DNA of 64,000 nucleotides, from contig CALGAR010000089.1 of the NCBI GenBank assembly GCA_937959285.1, positions 34,470 to 98,469 on the forward strand, written 5' to 3'. Shown in pieces: positions 55,027-63,414 of the stretch. The notes beneath the pieces were generated by a model, which was not told where the DNA came from, searched no databases, and saw nothing but the letters and a program-made list of their open reading frames with translations. The stretch is from an uncultured Bryobacterales bacterium. GTDB lineage: Bacteria; Acidobacteriota; Terriglobia; Bryobacterales; Bryobacteraceae. The number at the start of each line of letters is the position of its first letter. Position 1 is the stretch's first letter. The translations under genes and the position numbers were made by a program.

Positions 55027-55830
55027 TTGAAATCCAAAGATCAAAAAAAGAAAACGGGAGAGCGTCCGCTCAAGACGCTGGATCGAGTTCTTTCCAAGGC
55101 CGGGCTGGGCTCCCGAACCCAGGCGAGAAGCTGGATCGGCTCAGGCCGCGTGAAAGTCAACGGAAGGGTGATTCAGAACCCCGACCATTGGGTGGACCTG
55201 GAACGTGACTACGTCTATCTGGATGACCGGCCAGTACGGAGGCAGAAGAAGATTTACCTGCTGCTCTACAAGCCGAAAGGATATCTCACTACGTTCAAGG
55301 ATCCCGAAGGACGCCCCACTGTTTACGATCTCATTCGTGACGTGGATCAATGGGTGTTTCCCGTTGGCCGTCTCGATCTGAACACCAGCGGGCTGCTCAT
55401 CCTTACCAACGACACGCAGCTTGCGGAGTATCTCACGAATCCGGAGCACAACGTACCCAAGACCTACCTTGTAAAATCTGCGACTCGACTGAATGATGAG
55501 CAGCTCGATCAACTGCGCAGAGGTGTTAATTTGTCGGACGGCCCGACGAGGCCGGCAATCGTGACACGGCTCCGCGATTCCGCAAACAAGACGTTCTTCG
55601 AGATCACGATCACCGAGGGACGCAACCGGCAAGTCCGGCGTATGGTGGAAGCTGTTGGAAGCACAGTGTCAAAGCTTGTCCGGACGTCCATCGGCAACCT
55701 GCGGATCGGAGACCTCCAGATCGGAAGCTACCGTGTTTTGACGCGCCAGGAAGTGGCTGCACTGCGAGCCGGTCAGTTTACAAATTTGACAACAAATTTG
55801 TTTACAAATCGGCTTACAACAAAGAATTAA
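55027..55830 (+). CDS. Pseudouridine synthase, RsuA/RluB/E/F family
   Basis: A 267-residue rRNA-modifying enzyme. An N-terminal S4 RNA-binding domain (residues 16-62, LDRVLSKAGLGSRTQARSWI onward) is followed by the catalytic domain with Asp117 in VGRLDLNTSGLLILTND and KTYLVK, and a C-terminal GRNRQVRRMVEAVG. The C-terminus ends in a 12-base tandem repeat-encoded tail (residues 250-265). The TTG start is used because an in-frame stop lies ten codons upstream and no ATG lies between; GGAG precedes it closely. Which rRNA site is modified cannot be said; RluB is the closest in style. Confidence 0.88.
   Translation: MKSKDQKKKTGERPLKTLDRVLSKAGLGSRTQARSWIGSGRVKVNGRVIQNPDHWVDLERDYVYLDDRPVRRQKKIYLLLYKPKGYLTTFKDPEGRPTVYDLIRDVDQWVFPVGRLDLNTSGLLILTNDTQLAEYLTNPEHNVPKTYLVKSATRLNDEQLDQLRRGVNLSDGPTRPAIVTRLRDSANKTFFEITITEGRNRQVRRMVEAVGSTVSKLVRTSIGNLRIGDLQIGSYRVLTRQEVAALRAGQFTNLTTNLFTNRLTTKN
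55774..55821 (+). repeat. 12-base tandem repeat inside the pseudouridine synthase 3-prime end
   Basis: Four diverged 12-base units (CAGTTTACAAAT, TTGACAACAAAT, TTGTTTACAAAT, CGGCTTACAACA) encode the four-residue steps QFTN, LTTN, LFTN, RLTT. The period is a multiple of three, so the frame is kept. The stretch is clearly AT-rich against its surroundings. Confidence 0.75.
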
Positions 55831-55874
55831 GCTAGCTGCGGTTCGGGGGTGGAAGCTATACTGAAGGAACGCGA

Positions 55875-57020
55875 ATGCGCTTTTCTGTCGACGCACACGC
55901 TATCGGTCGACGATTAACAGGCAACGAAGTTTACATTCGGAACTTATTGAATGGCTTCGCCGCGTCAGACCGTAGCTCAGAGTTCATCGCCTACTATTCA
56001 GTGGAAGGCGCGGAAGAGAGCATTCCTGCGCGGTTTCTAAAGTACCGGGTCGCGAAAAACCCTTTTCTGCGTTTGGGCCTGCATCTTTCCTCGAGACTGC
56101 GCCTCGACCGTCCGGATCTTGTGCATGTGCAGTACACTGCTCCCGTTGCATGTCCCGTACCGGTTGTCGTCAGCGTCCATGACATCAGCTTTCTCGAGCA
56201 TCCTGAATTCTTTCCCATTTTTCGCTCCGCACAGCTGCGAGTGACCGTAAAGCGTACCGTCCGGCACGCAGCTTACGTTCTCAGCCCGAGTGAATTTTCG
56301 CGGAAGGCGATTGAGAAGGCATACGGTTGTCATGGAAAAGTAATCGTTGTTCCCTATGCGGCTTCGCCCATCTTCCGCGCGCTGCCGCGCGAGTCGGCTG
56401 CTGCCTGGGTCGCCAACCGCTTTCAGTTTCGTTTTCCCTTTGTCCTGACAGTCGGAGACTTGCAGCCGCGTAAGAATCAGATCGGGCTGATTCATGCATT
56501 TGCAGATCTCGTTCGGCATCACCCGGTACTGCCGCACCATTTGGTTTTAGTAGGAAAGGACACTTGGTACAGCTCGCGGGTGAAGCAGGCGGCTGCCGCT
56601 TCCGGAGTCGGTCACCGGATCCACTTCACCGGCTCTGTATCCGATGAGGAATTGCTTCACCTCTACGGAGCCTGTGACGTTTTTGCCTTTCCCTCCCTCT
56701 ACGAAGGCTTTGGCCTTCCGATTCTCGAAGCGATGGCCTGCGGCCGTGCCGTCGTGTGCTCGAAGACTTCGGCGATGCCCGAAGTTGCTAATGCTGCCGC
56801 TATCCTCTTTGATCCTCATTCGCGGGAGGAAATGGGCCGGGCGCTCCGGGACTTACTGATCGATCCAGAACTGCGAGCGCGGATGGAGCGGTTGGGGCTG
56901 AACCGGGCGGCCAAGTTCACATGGGAGCGAACTGCGAATAAGACGTTGGAAGTGTATTATAAAGTCGCAGACTACCAACGAAAGGCGGCGCGTCAGAAAG
57001 CGAAATCAATCTCAGTATGA
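55875..57020 (+). CDS. Glycosyltransferase family 4
   Basis: A 381-residue GT-B enzyme. The N-terminus MRFSVDAHAIGRRLTGNEVY is typical of mannosyl/rhamnosyl GT4 transferases. The donor domain has FPFVLTVGDLQPRKNQIGLI and the E-x7-E motif in FPSLYEGFGLPILEAMACGR. The sequence VVSVHDISFLEHPEFF fits the same group. It overlaps the DUF3108 gene by 4 bases and starts a plus-strand run of four genes that ends with the Wzm-like permease. The sugar is not identifiable. Confidence 0.94.
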   Translation: MRFSVDAHAIGRRLTGNEVYIRNLLNGFAASDRSSEFIAYYSVEGAEESIPARFLKYRVAKNPFLRLGLHLSSRLRLDRPDLVHVQYTAPVACPVPVVVSVHDISFLEHPEFFPIFRSAQLRVTVKRTVRHAAYVLSPSEFSRKAIEKAYGCHGKVIVVPYAASPIFRALPRESAAAWVANRFQFRFPFVLTVGDLQPRKNQIGLIHAFADLVRHHPVLPHHLVLVGKDTWYSSRVKQAAAASGVGHRIHFTGSVSDEELLHLYGACDVFAFPSLYEGFGLPILEAMACGRAVVCSKTSAMPEVANAAAILFDPHSREEMGRALRDLLIDPELRARMERLGLNRAAKFTWERTANKTLEVYYKVADYQRKAARQKAKSISV

Positions 57021-57721
57021 AGGGGTGTTGGTTGATTCTTCCGGTCCTGGCCGCGTCGCTTGCGCAGGCAGCCGATCCAGGACCGAATTTCCATGAAGAG
57101 ATTCTCCGGTACAACATTAGTTGGCCGAGCGGGCTCTCTCTTGGAGAGGCGGAGATGCGCGCGCTGCATCAGCCGTCCGGCGGTCCGGAGGGCGCCCGCT
57201 GGCGCTTCGAGTTCGATCTGGATGCCGCGGTTCCCGGCTTTCAGGTGAAGGACCGCGTCCGGTCCCTGGTTACCGACGCCTTCTGCACGGTCGAGTACGA
57301 CAAGGACACGGCTCACGGCAAGCGGAAGGCGCAAGAGAAAACCACGGTAGACCTGGCCAACGGACTCGCGACTCGCGCTACGCTGAACGGAGGGAAATCG
57401 GAAATTCCCGTCGGCGCGTGTCCGCACGACGCTCTCTCGTTCCTGTACCATTTGCGCCGGGAGATTTCTCAAGGCCGACTCCCGCCCGCCCAGGCGGTAC
57501 TGTTCGGCGCCCTCTATCACATTAAGCTGGAGTATGGCGGGACGCGTCAGATTGAAGTTGGCGGTTCCGCTGCTGAGGCCGACCGTCTGGTTGCCGCAGT
57601 AAAAGGCCCGTCGTCGGAAGTAAGTTTCGAATTGTTTGTGGCTCGTGATTCTGCTCGTACACCACTGCTTGTCCGCGTTCCGCTTCCGCTCGGATCGTTT
57701 TCGATGGAACTGGTCCGCTAG
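57017..57721 (+). CDS. DUF3108-family exported protein
   Basis: A 234-residue protein with a signal peptide (residues 1-18, ILPVLAASLAQAA). The mature part follows the DUF3108 pattern: YNISWPSGLSLGEAEMRALH, a beta-rich stretch with VKDRVRSLVTD, then DALSFLYHLRREI and FGALYHIKLEYGG. DUF3108 proteins are periplasmic, of unknown function. Placement between two glycosyltransferase genes, with a 4-base overlap upstream and 2 bases downstream, is unusual and suggests an association with surface-glycan handling, which is only contextual. Confidence 0.78.
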   Translation: MKGCWLILPVLAASLAQAADPGPNFHEEILRYNISWPSGLSLGEAEMRALHQPSGGPEGARWRFEFDLDAAVPGFQVKDRVRSLVTDAFCTVEYDKDTAHGKRKAQEKTTVDLANGLATRATLNGGKSEIPVGACPHDALSFLYHLRREISQGRLPPAQAVLFGALYHIKLEYGGTRQIEVGGSAAEADRLVAAVKGPSSEVSFELFVARDSARTPLLVRVPLPLGSFSMELVR

Positions 57722-57723
57722 AC

Positions 57724-59751
57724 ATGCGGGTGGCATTCTTTTCCCCTCTTCCGCCACTGAAAACCGGGATCGCTGACTACTCGGCCGCAGTGCTCGAACC
57801 GCTGCGGCGACTGGCGGACGTTTCGGTTTTTGATTCGCGGCCCAAGCATTTCGATCCGTCGAGCTATGACGTTCTCCTTTACCAGCTAGGCAACAATCAG
57901 TACCACGCCTTCGCCTACGAGATAGCGCTTAAATACCCGGGCGTCGTTGTTCTGCATGAGTCCAACCTGCATCATCTCATCGCCGAGATGACGATCAAGC
58001 GGGGGGATTGGGACGCCTATCTCCGCGAGGTGGAGTTTGACGGGGGCCCGGAAGCACTGAGTTATGCCCAGCGCGTACGGCGTCTGGAAGTCGGGCCGGA
58101 CTATGAAGGCGTGCCGATGCTGCGGCGCATTCTGGCGGCCTCGAAAGGAGTGATCGTCCATAGCAGGGCAGTGGCGGAGGACGTACGCGCTGCAGGCTAT
58201 ACGGGACCGATCGCCCGAATCCCGCACGGCGCCTGGATCCCCGATGCGGATCGCATGGCCTATCGGAGCTGCCTCGGCCTCGACGAGACGACCCCGCTCA
58301 TTGGGATCTTTGGGTTCCTCAAGCCGTACAAGCGGATCGCCGAGTCGCTGCGAGCGTTCCGGCGCCTTGTTCGAGTTGAGCCTCGCGCCCGGATGATCCT
58401 CGTAGGCGAGGCGCATCCCGAGTTCCCTGTCGAGTCTCTGATCCGCAGCCTGGGGCTCTCGCACTCCGTGCGCTTGATGGGTTTTACGCCCATCGAGGAT
58501 TTCGTCGGCTACCTTGCCGCATGCGATATCGTCTTGAATCTCCGGTTCCCGACTGTCGGCGAGAGTTCCGGTACGCTGCTGCGCTCCTTCGGGCTTGGCA
58601 AGGCGGTGATCGTTTCGGATGTCGGATCTTTCCGCGAGTTTCCCGACGAAATCTGTCTCAAGGTGCCCGTCGATGCCCGCGAGGAGGAACTTCTCTTCGA
58701 GTACCTGAATCTGCTCGTTTGCCGGCCCGACCTCGCCAGCGCCATGGGCGCACGCGCCCGGCAGTGGGTGGAGCGGGAGTGTAACTGGGAACTGGCTGCC
58801 CGCCGCTACGTCGATTTCCTGGACTGCGTTGCGAGAGGCGCCGAGTGGGTGCAGTTGGAAGAAGCGGCAACCGCCTGCCCGGAACCGCTGCAAGAGCAGA
58901 TACCGCAAGAAGAGCCGCAACAGCAGCCGCAGCAGGAAGCGTGCTCTGTCACGGTGGACTCAAACTATATTGTTGGATGGACACAGCCGGGTACGGAAGC
59001 CCGCAGTTACGTGAACACCCACCTGGCGCGACTTCTCAAGACTCTCGAAATCACCCCGCCCGGCGCTCCGGGGGAGCGGATTCTCGAGATGGGCGCATAC
59101 CTTCAGATTACGCCTGCGCTCAAAACGAAGCTCGGCTACTCCGATGTTCGTGGCTGCTACTACGGCCCTGCGGGTACGGTCGAGCATCGTAAGGTCGTAT
59201 CAATGGACGGCGAGGAGTTCGAGTGCGAGATTGACCTGTTTAACGCGGAAAAGGACGTCTTCCCCTACTCCGACTCCTGCTTCTCTACCGTTCTGTGCTG
59301 CGAGCTCATCGAGCACCTGTTCGAAGATCCGATGCATATGATGGCGGAGATCAACCGGATCCTGAAGCCCGGAGGACACCTGGTTTTGACAACGCCAAAC
59401 ATCGGATCGCTTCGGGCGATCGCCGCCATTCTGCAGGGCTATCATCCCGGCTTCTTTCCTGCGTATCTGCGCCCGTCCGCTGATGGGCCCGCTGAAGCCC
59501 GGCACAACCGGGAATACACGCCGCGTGAGATCCGGCAGCTCTTCGTGGATGCCGGCTTTGAAGTCACGCGACTGGAGACCGGTGAGTTTCGCGATGAGCG
59601 GCACCCGGAACTCCTTTGGGTGCAGCATCTGCTGAAACGGTATAGCCTCTCCACGGATTTGCGCGGAGATGGAATTTTTGCGGTTGGCCGGAAAGTCGGT
59701 CCCGTCCGTGACCGCTATCCTGGCTGGCTCTACAGCGGCGGCGGTGAATGA
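57724..59751 (+). CDS. GT4 glycosyltransferase fused to a class I methyltransferase
   Basis: A 675-residue two-domain protein. Residues 1-370 are a GT-B GT4 domain (FFSPLPPLKTGIADYSAAVL; donor motif PTVGESSGTLLRSFGLGKAV). A Gln/Glu/Pro-rich linker spans about 375-405 (PLQEQIPQEEPQQQPQQE). Residues 405-650 form a SAM-dependent methyltransferase: the post-motif region FSTVLCCELIEHLFEDPMHM and ILKPGGHLVLTTPN are clear, but motif I is degenerate (RILEMGAYLQITP instead of the usual glycine-rich loop), so SAM binding may be altered. It would couple sugar transfer with chain methylation or capping, an inference. Overlaps the permease gene by 4 bases. Confidence 0.88.
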   Translation: MRVAFFSPLPPLKTGIADYSAAVLEPLRRLADVSVFDSRPKHFDPSSYDVLLYQLGNNQYHAFAYEIALKYPGVVVLHESNLHHLIAEMTIKRGDWDAYLREVEFDGGPEALSYAQRVRRLEVGPDYEGVPMLRRILAASKGVIVHSRAVAEDVRAAGYTGPIARIPHGAWIPDADRMAYRSCLGLDETTPLIGIFGFLKPYKRIAESLRAFRRLVRVEPRARMILVGEAHPEFPVESLIRSLGLSHSVRLMGFTPIEDFVGYLAACDIVLNLRFPTVGESSGTLLRSFGLGKAVIVSDVGSFREFPDEICLKVPVDAREEELLFEYLNLLVCRPDLASAMGARARQWVERECNWELAARRYVDFLDCVARGAEWVQLEEAATACPEPLQEQIPQEEPQQQPQQEACSVTVDSNYIVGWTQPGTEARSYVNTHLARLLKTLEITPPGAPGERILEMGAYLQITPALKTKLGYSDVRGCYYGPAGTVEHRKVVSMDGEEFECEIDLFNAEKDVFPYSDSCFSTVLCCELIEHLFEDPMHMMAEINRILKPGGHLVLTTPNIGSLRAIAAILQGYHPGFFPAYLRPSADGPAEARHNREYTPREIRQLFVDAGFEVTRLETGEFRDERHPELLWVQHLLKRYSLSTDLRGDGIFAVGRKVGPVRDRYPGWLYSGGGE

Positions 59752-60971
59752 GCATCATCTGGCAAGGCTCTGCGCTCACTGCCGAGTCACTGTCGATCCG
59801 AATACGGTCCCGCCTTCGGAATGTTTCGAAAGAGACGTGGAGCAGGGAAAAGGGATTCGCGCTCGGTTGCCAGATCCTCGACGGCAAGAGCGGGGAATAC
59901 GTGGGGGAGAGTGAATGGCTGCCCCTCGCCGCGGACGTGCCGCCGGGAGCTGAGATCGACGTCGAACTGACCGTTGCTTTACCAGAGGAGCCAGGGACGT
60001 ACAGGCTCATTGTGTCTCCCATTGAGAACGGAGTCCGCTGGCGCTACCTCGACAACTGGCCGGTTCTGATTGCCGAGGCCGAGGTGGAGAATCAAAAGGC
60101 CGTGCTCCTCGGCAGCCGTGTTGCGACCCAGCGGCGGCTTCGCGTGGAGTCTCTGCCGCGCTCGGTGCTCCGAGCCTTTCGCCGTCCTGTCGCTACGATC
60201 TGGCGCAATGCCGGGCTGATCCGCTCCATGGTCCGCCGCGATATCGCCGCCCGCTACCGCGGCTCCCTCGGCGATGTCCTTTGGACCGTGCTCCACCCTC
60301 TGCTGCTGATGGCGACGTATTTCTTCGTCTTTGGCATCGTCTTGCAGACGCGCTTTGCAGGCGATCCAAGCCGGGAGGGGTTTGTGCTGTATTTTCTGGC
60401 TGGAATGCTACCCTGGCTTGCTTTCAGCGAAGCCGTCGGGCGCTCTCCATTCGTTATTCTCGAGCATCGTAGCTTCGTGAAGAAGCTGCTCTTCCCGGTC
60501 GAGATCCTTCCCGTCAATCTCGTCATCTCCGGTCTTGTCAGCGAGCTCTTCGCCCTGGGCGTATTTCTCGGCGGACTCTTCTTCTTCCGCGGCGAAATTC
60601 CTATCACAGTCTTGTGGCTGCCGGTGATCCTCATTCCACAGGTCCTGCTGACAGCCGGGCTCTGCTGGTTCCTGGCGTCTCTGGGGGTCTACCTCCGCGA
60701 CCTCGGGCAGGTCATCGGATTTGCTCTGACTTTGTTATTCTTCCTTACGCCTATCTGCTATCCGGAGGCGTCCATTCCGGAAGCGATCGCTCCACTTCTC
60801 AAAAAGAACCCCATTTACCAGGTTGTGCTCGGATACCGAACCATCTTTTTGGAAGCAAAGGCTCCTTCGTTGCCTGCTATGTGGAAGCTGTGGATCCTTT
60901 CATGCGGAGCGTTCGTCTTCGGCCATGCCTGCTTTCACAAGCTTCGCAATAGCTTCGCGGACGTAACATAA
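59748..60971 (+). CDS. ABC-2 polysaccharide exporter permease (Wzm-like) with N-terminal beta domain
   Basis: A 407-residue protein. The C-terminal 270 residues form an ABC-2 permease (LRSLGDVLWTVLHPLLLMAT-type, here RGSLGDVLWTVLHPLLLMAT) with about six helices, as in Wzm. The N-terminal 120 residues form a soluble beta-rich module (FALGCQILDGKSGEYVGESE; DVPPGAEIDVELTVALPEEP) like the carbohydrate-binding module normally at the C-terminus of the Wzt ATPase or of other glycan enzymes. No Wzt gene follows. It overlaps the fusion glycosyltransferase gene by 4 bases. Function as an O-antigen/polysaccharide exporter is inferred from the permease half. Confidence 0.87.
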   Translation: MSIIWQGSALTAESLSIRIRSRLRNVSKETWSREKGFALGCQILDGKSGEYVGESEWLPLAADVPPGAEIDVELTVALPEEPGTYRLIVSPIENGVRWRYLDNWPVLIAEAEVENQKAVLLGSRVATQRRLRVESLPRSVLRAFRRPVATIWRNAGLIRSMVRRDIAARYRGSLGDVLWTVLHPLLLMATYFFVFGIVLQTRFAGDPSREGFVLYFLAGMLPWLAFSEAVGRSPFVILEHRSFVKKLLFPVEILPVNLVISGLVSELFALGVFLGGLFFFRGEIPITVLWLPVILIPQVLLTAGLCWFLASLGVYLRDLGQVIGFALTLLFFLTPICYPEASIPEAIAPLLKKNPIYQVVLGYRTIFLEAKAPSLPAMWKLWILSCGAFVFGHACFHKLRNSFADVT

Positions 60972-61266
60972 GACTCTAGTCTTCGAGCCTGTATTCCCTC
61001 CTGTCAGTAAGTGCGTGACACTTGAAAATGTTGACCTCTGCCCTTATTTGTCGTAATCTGCTTCGGTAGCGTCCGTTGCAGTGCTATCGCAATTTAGAGA
61101 ATTAGGTTGATAGCGAGTCGACTAAAGCTCTTCTAGCGAAAGGGGGCGCTTTGGATTTAGTTTAGACGGCACCTCAGCGGAGCTCCGAAAGCCAGCACTT
61201 ATCTGTTGGCGCCTTTCCTGTATACATCCCCTCAGAGGTGGGGTTGAGGAGGAGTGTTAGACAACC
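60972..61266. other. 295-base AT-richer intergenic region with a possible Wzt gene stub
   Basis: No RNA gene or complete coding region is seen. At 61015-61056 a short frame GTG...TAA encodes MTLENVDLCPYLS, resembling the first residues of ABC ATPases of the Wzt type, but nothing else of the ATPase follows. The region marks a compositional change to the downstream cytidylyltransferase block. It must include the promoter for the next gene. Confidence 0.4.
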
Positions 61267-62514
61267 GTGAACGACCAAGCGAATTCTTCCGCCGTCTGCC
61301 GCTGCTGCGAGCATCCTTTACGCGTAACCTTCATTGATCTCGGAATGTCCCCGCTCTGTGAAACTTACCCGAGCGCCGAGGATCTTGACCGGATGGAACC
61401 GTACTATCCGCTCCACTGTTATGTCTGCGAACAGTGCTTTCTGGTTCAGTTACGGGAGTACGAGGACCCTTCCAGGATCTTTACCGAGTACGGGTACTTC
61501 TCATCTTACTCCGACACCTGGCTTCAGCATGCGAGCCGGTATTGCGAGACAATGACGAAACGCTTTTCCCTTACGAGGGATAGCTTTATCGTGGAAGTAG
61601 GCAGCAACGATGGCTACCTGTTGCAGTACTTTGTTGCACGGCAGTTCAGAGTACTAGGAATTGAGCCCGCAAGAAATGTAGCAGCGGCGGCGTTGCGAAA
61701 AGGCATTCCAACCGTGTCCCGGTTCTTCAACACCGCGTTGGCAACGGATCTTGCCCGCGGAGGCAGACGAGCGGACCTGATTGTCGCGAACAACGTGCTT
61801 GCGCAGGTGCCCGACCTGAACGATTTCGTTCTGGGGCTGAAGATTCTCCTGGCGCCGGCGGGTGTGATCACGATTGAATTCCCTCACCTGCTGCGCACCA
61901 TGGAGAATAATCAATTCGACCAGATTTATCACGAGCACTTCTCCTATTTTTCGTTCTTTTCGGCAAGGCGGATTCTCGGCAAACACAAATTGAGAGTTTT
62001 CGATGTGGAGGAGCTGCCTACTCATGGCGGATCACTGCGGCTCTATGTGTGCCATGAAGAGGACTTAAGCAAGCCTGAGCTTCCCTCCGTGCAGGCGCTT
62101 CACGACCTGGAGGAGCGCGCAGGCCTTACTAATCTGTGCACCTACCAGACCTTTGCCCGGCACGCCAGAGAGACGAAGTGGAAACTCGTGCAGTTTCTTG
62201 TGTCGGAGCGTCAGAGAGGAAAATCCATCGCCGGCTATGGAGCGCCGGGCAAAGGCACCACACTCCTGCATTACTGCGGGATCGGACGGGATCTCGTCGA
62301 GTATACGGTGGACCGCAGCGAGTACAAGCAGGGGCGCTTTATGCCGGGAACGCACATCCCTATTTACCATCCTGATAAGATCCGCGAAACCAAGCCCGAC
62401 TATATTCTAATTTTGCCCTGGAATGTAAAGGACGAAATTATGAATCAGATGTCGGATGTGCGTCAGTGGGGCGGTCGTTTTATCGTGCCGATACCCGAAG
62501 TAGTGTCTTACTGA
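61267..62514 (+). CDS. Sugar C-methyltransferase, EvaC/TylCIII/NovU family
   Basis: A 415-residue SAM-dependent methyltransferase. The N-terminal zinc-binding part has Cys11/13/14 (CRCCEHPL) and C-x2-C-x2-C near residues 51-57 (HCYVCEQCFLVQL). The family-typical YGYFSSYSDTWLQHA leads to motif I FIVEVGSNDGYLLQYF (from residue 108). The C-terminal Methyltransf_14-like part has GYGAPGKGTTLLHYC. Members C-methylate NDP-4-keto-deoxysugars at C3. With the cytidylyltransferase next to it a CDP-linked branched sugar is expected. A stop codon shortly upstream leaves GTG at 61267 as the first start; GAGGAGG lies rather far (14 bases) upstream. Confidence 0.92.
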   Translation: MNDQANSSAVCRCCEHPLRVTFIDLGMSPLCETYPSAEDLDRMEPYYPLHCYVCEQCFLVQLREYEDPSRIFTEYGYFSSYSDTWLQHASRYCETMTKRFSLTRDSFIVEVGSNDGYLLQYFVARQFRVLGIEPARNVAAAALRKGIPTVSRFFNTALATDLARGGRRADLIVANNVLAQVPDLNDFVLGLKILLAPAGVITIEFPHLLRTMENNQFDQIYHEHFSYFSFFSARRILGKHKLRVFDVEELPTHGGSLRLYVCHEEDLSKPELPSVQALHDLEERAGLTNLCTYQTFARHARETKWKLVQFLVSERQRGKSIAGYGAPGKGTTLLHYCGIGRDLVEYTVDRSEYKQGRFMPGTHIPIYHPDKIRETKPDYILILPWNVKDEIMNQMSDVRQWGGRFIVPIPEVVSY

Positions 62515-62553
62515 ATCAGAAAGCAATCCGAGCTCATGTTAGGAGGGTACTAA

Positions 62554-63369
62554 ATGAAGGTCGTACTCTTTTGCGGAGGCATGGGTTTGCGGCTTCGAGG
62601 CCACGCGGAGGATTTGCCAAAGCCAATGGCTACAATCGGTGCGCGGCCCATACTATGGCATCTGATGAAGTATTATGCGCACTACGGGCACAAAGATTTT
62701 ATTATATGCCTCGGCTATAAGGGAAATTGCATCAAAGAGTATTTTCTCCACTACGATGAGTCCATTTCAAATGACCTCGTGCTGTCTCAGGGCGGTAGGA
62801 GAGTCGAGTACATAAATCGGGATATAGACGATTGGACGATCACGTTTGTGGAGACAGGAATCGAGGCAAGTATCGGAGAGCGCCTGCGGCTCGTAGAACC
62901 CTACCTGTATGGTGAGGAGCAGTTTCTGGCGAACTACAGCGACGGATTGACCGACCTGCACCTTCCGGATATGGTGCAGGAGTTCGAGCGGCGGAATGCG
63001 ATCGCCAGCCTGCTGCTTGTAAATCCCACGACAAGCTTTGATCTGGTGTCGGTCGGTGGAGACGGCTATGTAAATGAAATCCGGTGCCTGGCTGATACGG
63101 ATATCTGGATCAACGGAGGGTTCTTTGTATTCAGAAAAGAAATCTTTCAATATATTCGGCCGGGCGAGGAACTGGTGCGCGAACCATTTGCGCGGCTGAT
63201 TGAGCAGAGAGCTCTGACGGCCTATAAGTACCACGGGTTCTGGCGGTGTATGGATACCTTCAAAGATAAGCGGCACCTGGAGGACATGGAATCAAAAGGA
63301 GTGGCGCCGTGGAAGGTATGGAAGGATAGGACGCTCATGCTCAGAATGGCCGGCAGCAGAGGCAGGTAG
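62554..63369 (+). CDS. rfbF: Glucose-1-phosphate cytidylyltransferase
   Basis: A 271-residue enzyme (family about 257) that makes CDP-glucose from CTP and glucose-1-phosphate. It opens MKVVLFCGGMGLRLRGHAED with the nucleotidyltransferase loop, then LPKPMATIGARPILWHLMKY and YSDGLTDLHLPDMV (metal-binding Asp), and ends with KYHGFWRCMDTFKDKRHLED. CDP-glucose 4,6-dehydratase (RfbG) is expected nearby but is not in the window. GGAGG lies about 8 bases before the ATG. By eye the base composition is more AT-rich than the window average. Confidence 0.95.
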   Translation: MKVVLFCGGMGLRLRGHAEDLPKPMATIGARPILWHLMKYYAHYGHKDFIICLGYKGNCIKEYFLHYDESISNDLVLSQGGRRVEYINRDIDDWTITFVETGIEASIGERLRLVEPYLYGEEQFLANYSDGLTDLHLPDMVQEFERRNAIASLLLVNPTTSFDLVSVGGDGYVNEIRCLADTDIWINGGFFVFRKEIFQYIRPGEELVREPFARLIEQRALTAYKYHGFWRCMDTFKDKRHLEDMESKGVAPWKVWKDRTLMLRMAGSRGR

Positions 63370-63414
63370 TGAGGCAGTCAGCGTTAAAGGTGAAAAAAGG
63401 AGGCTAGCAGTTCG

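Noticed and set aside
57886..58920. Long minus-strand open frame inside the GT4-methyltransferase gene
   Set aside because: The plus-strand protein has clear GT4 motifs throughout this stretch; the antisense frame has none.
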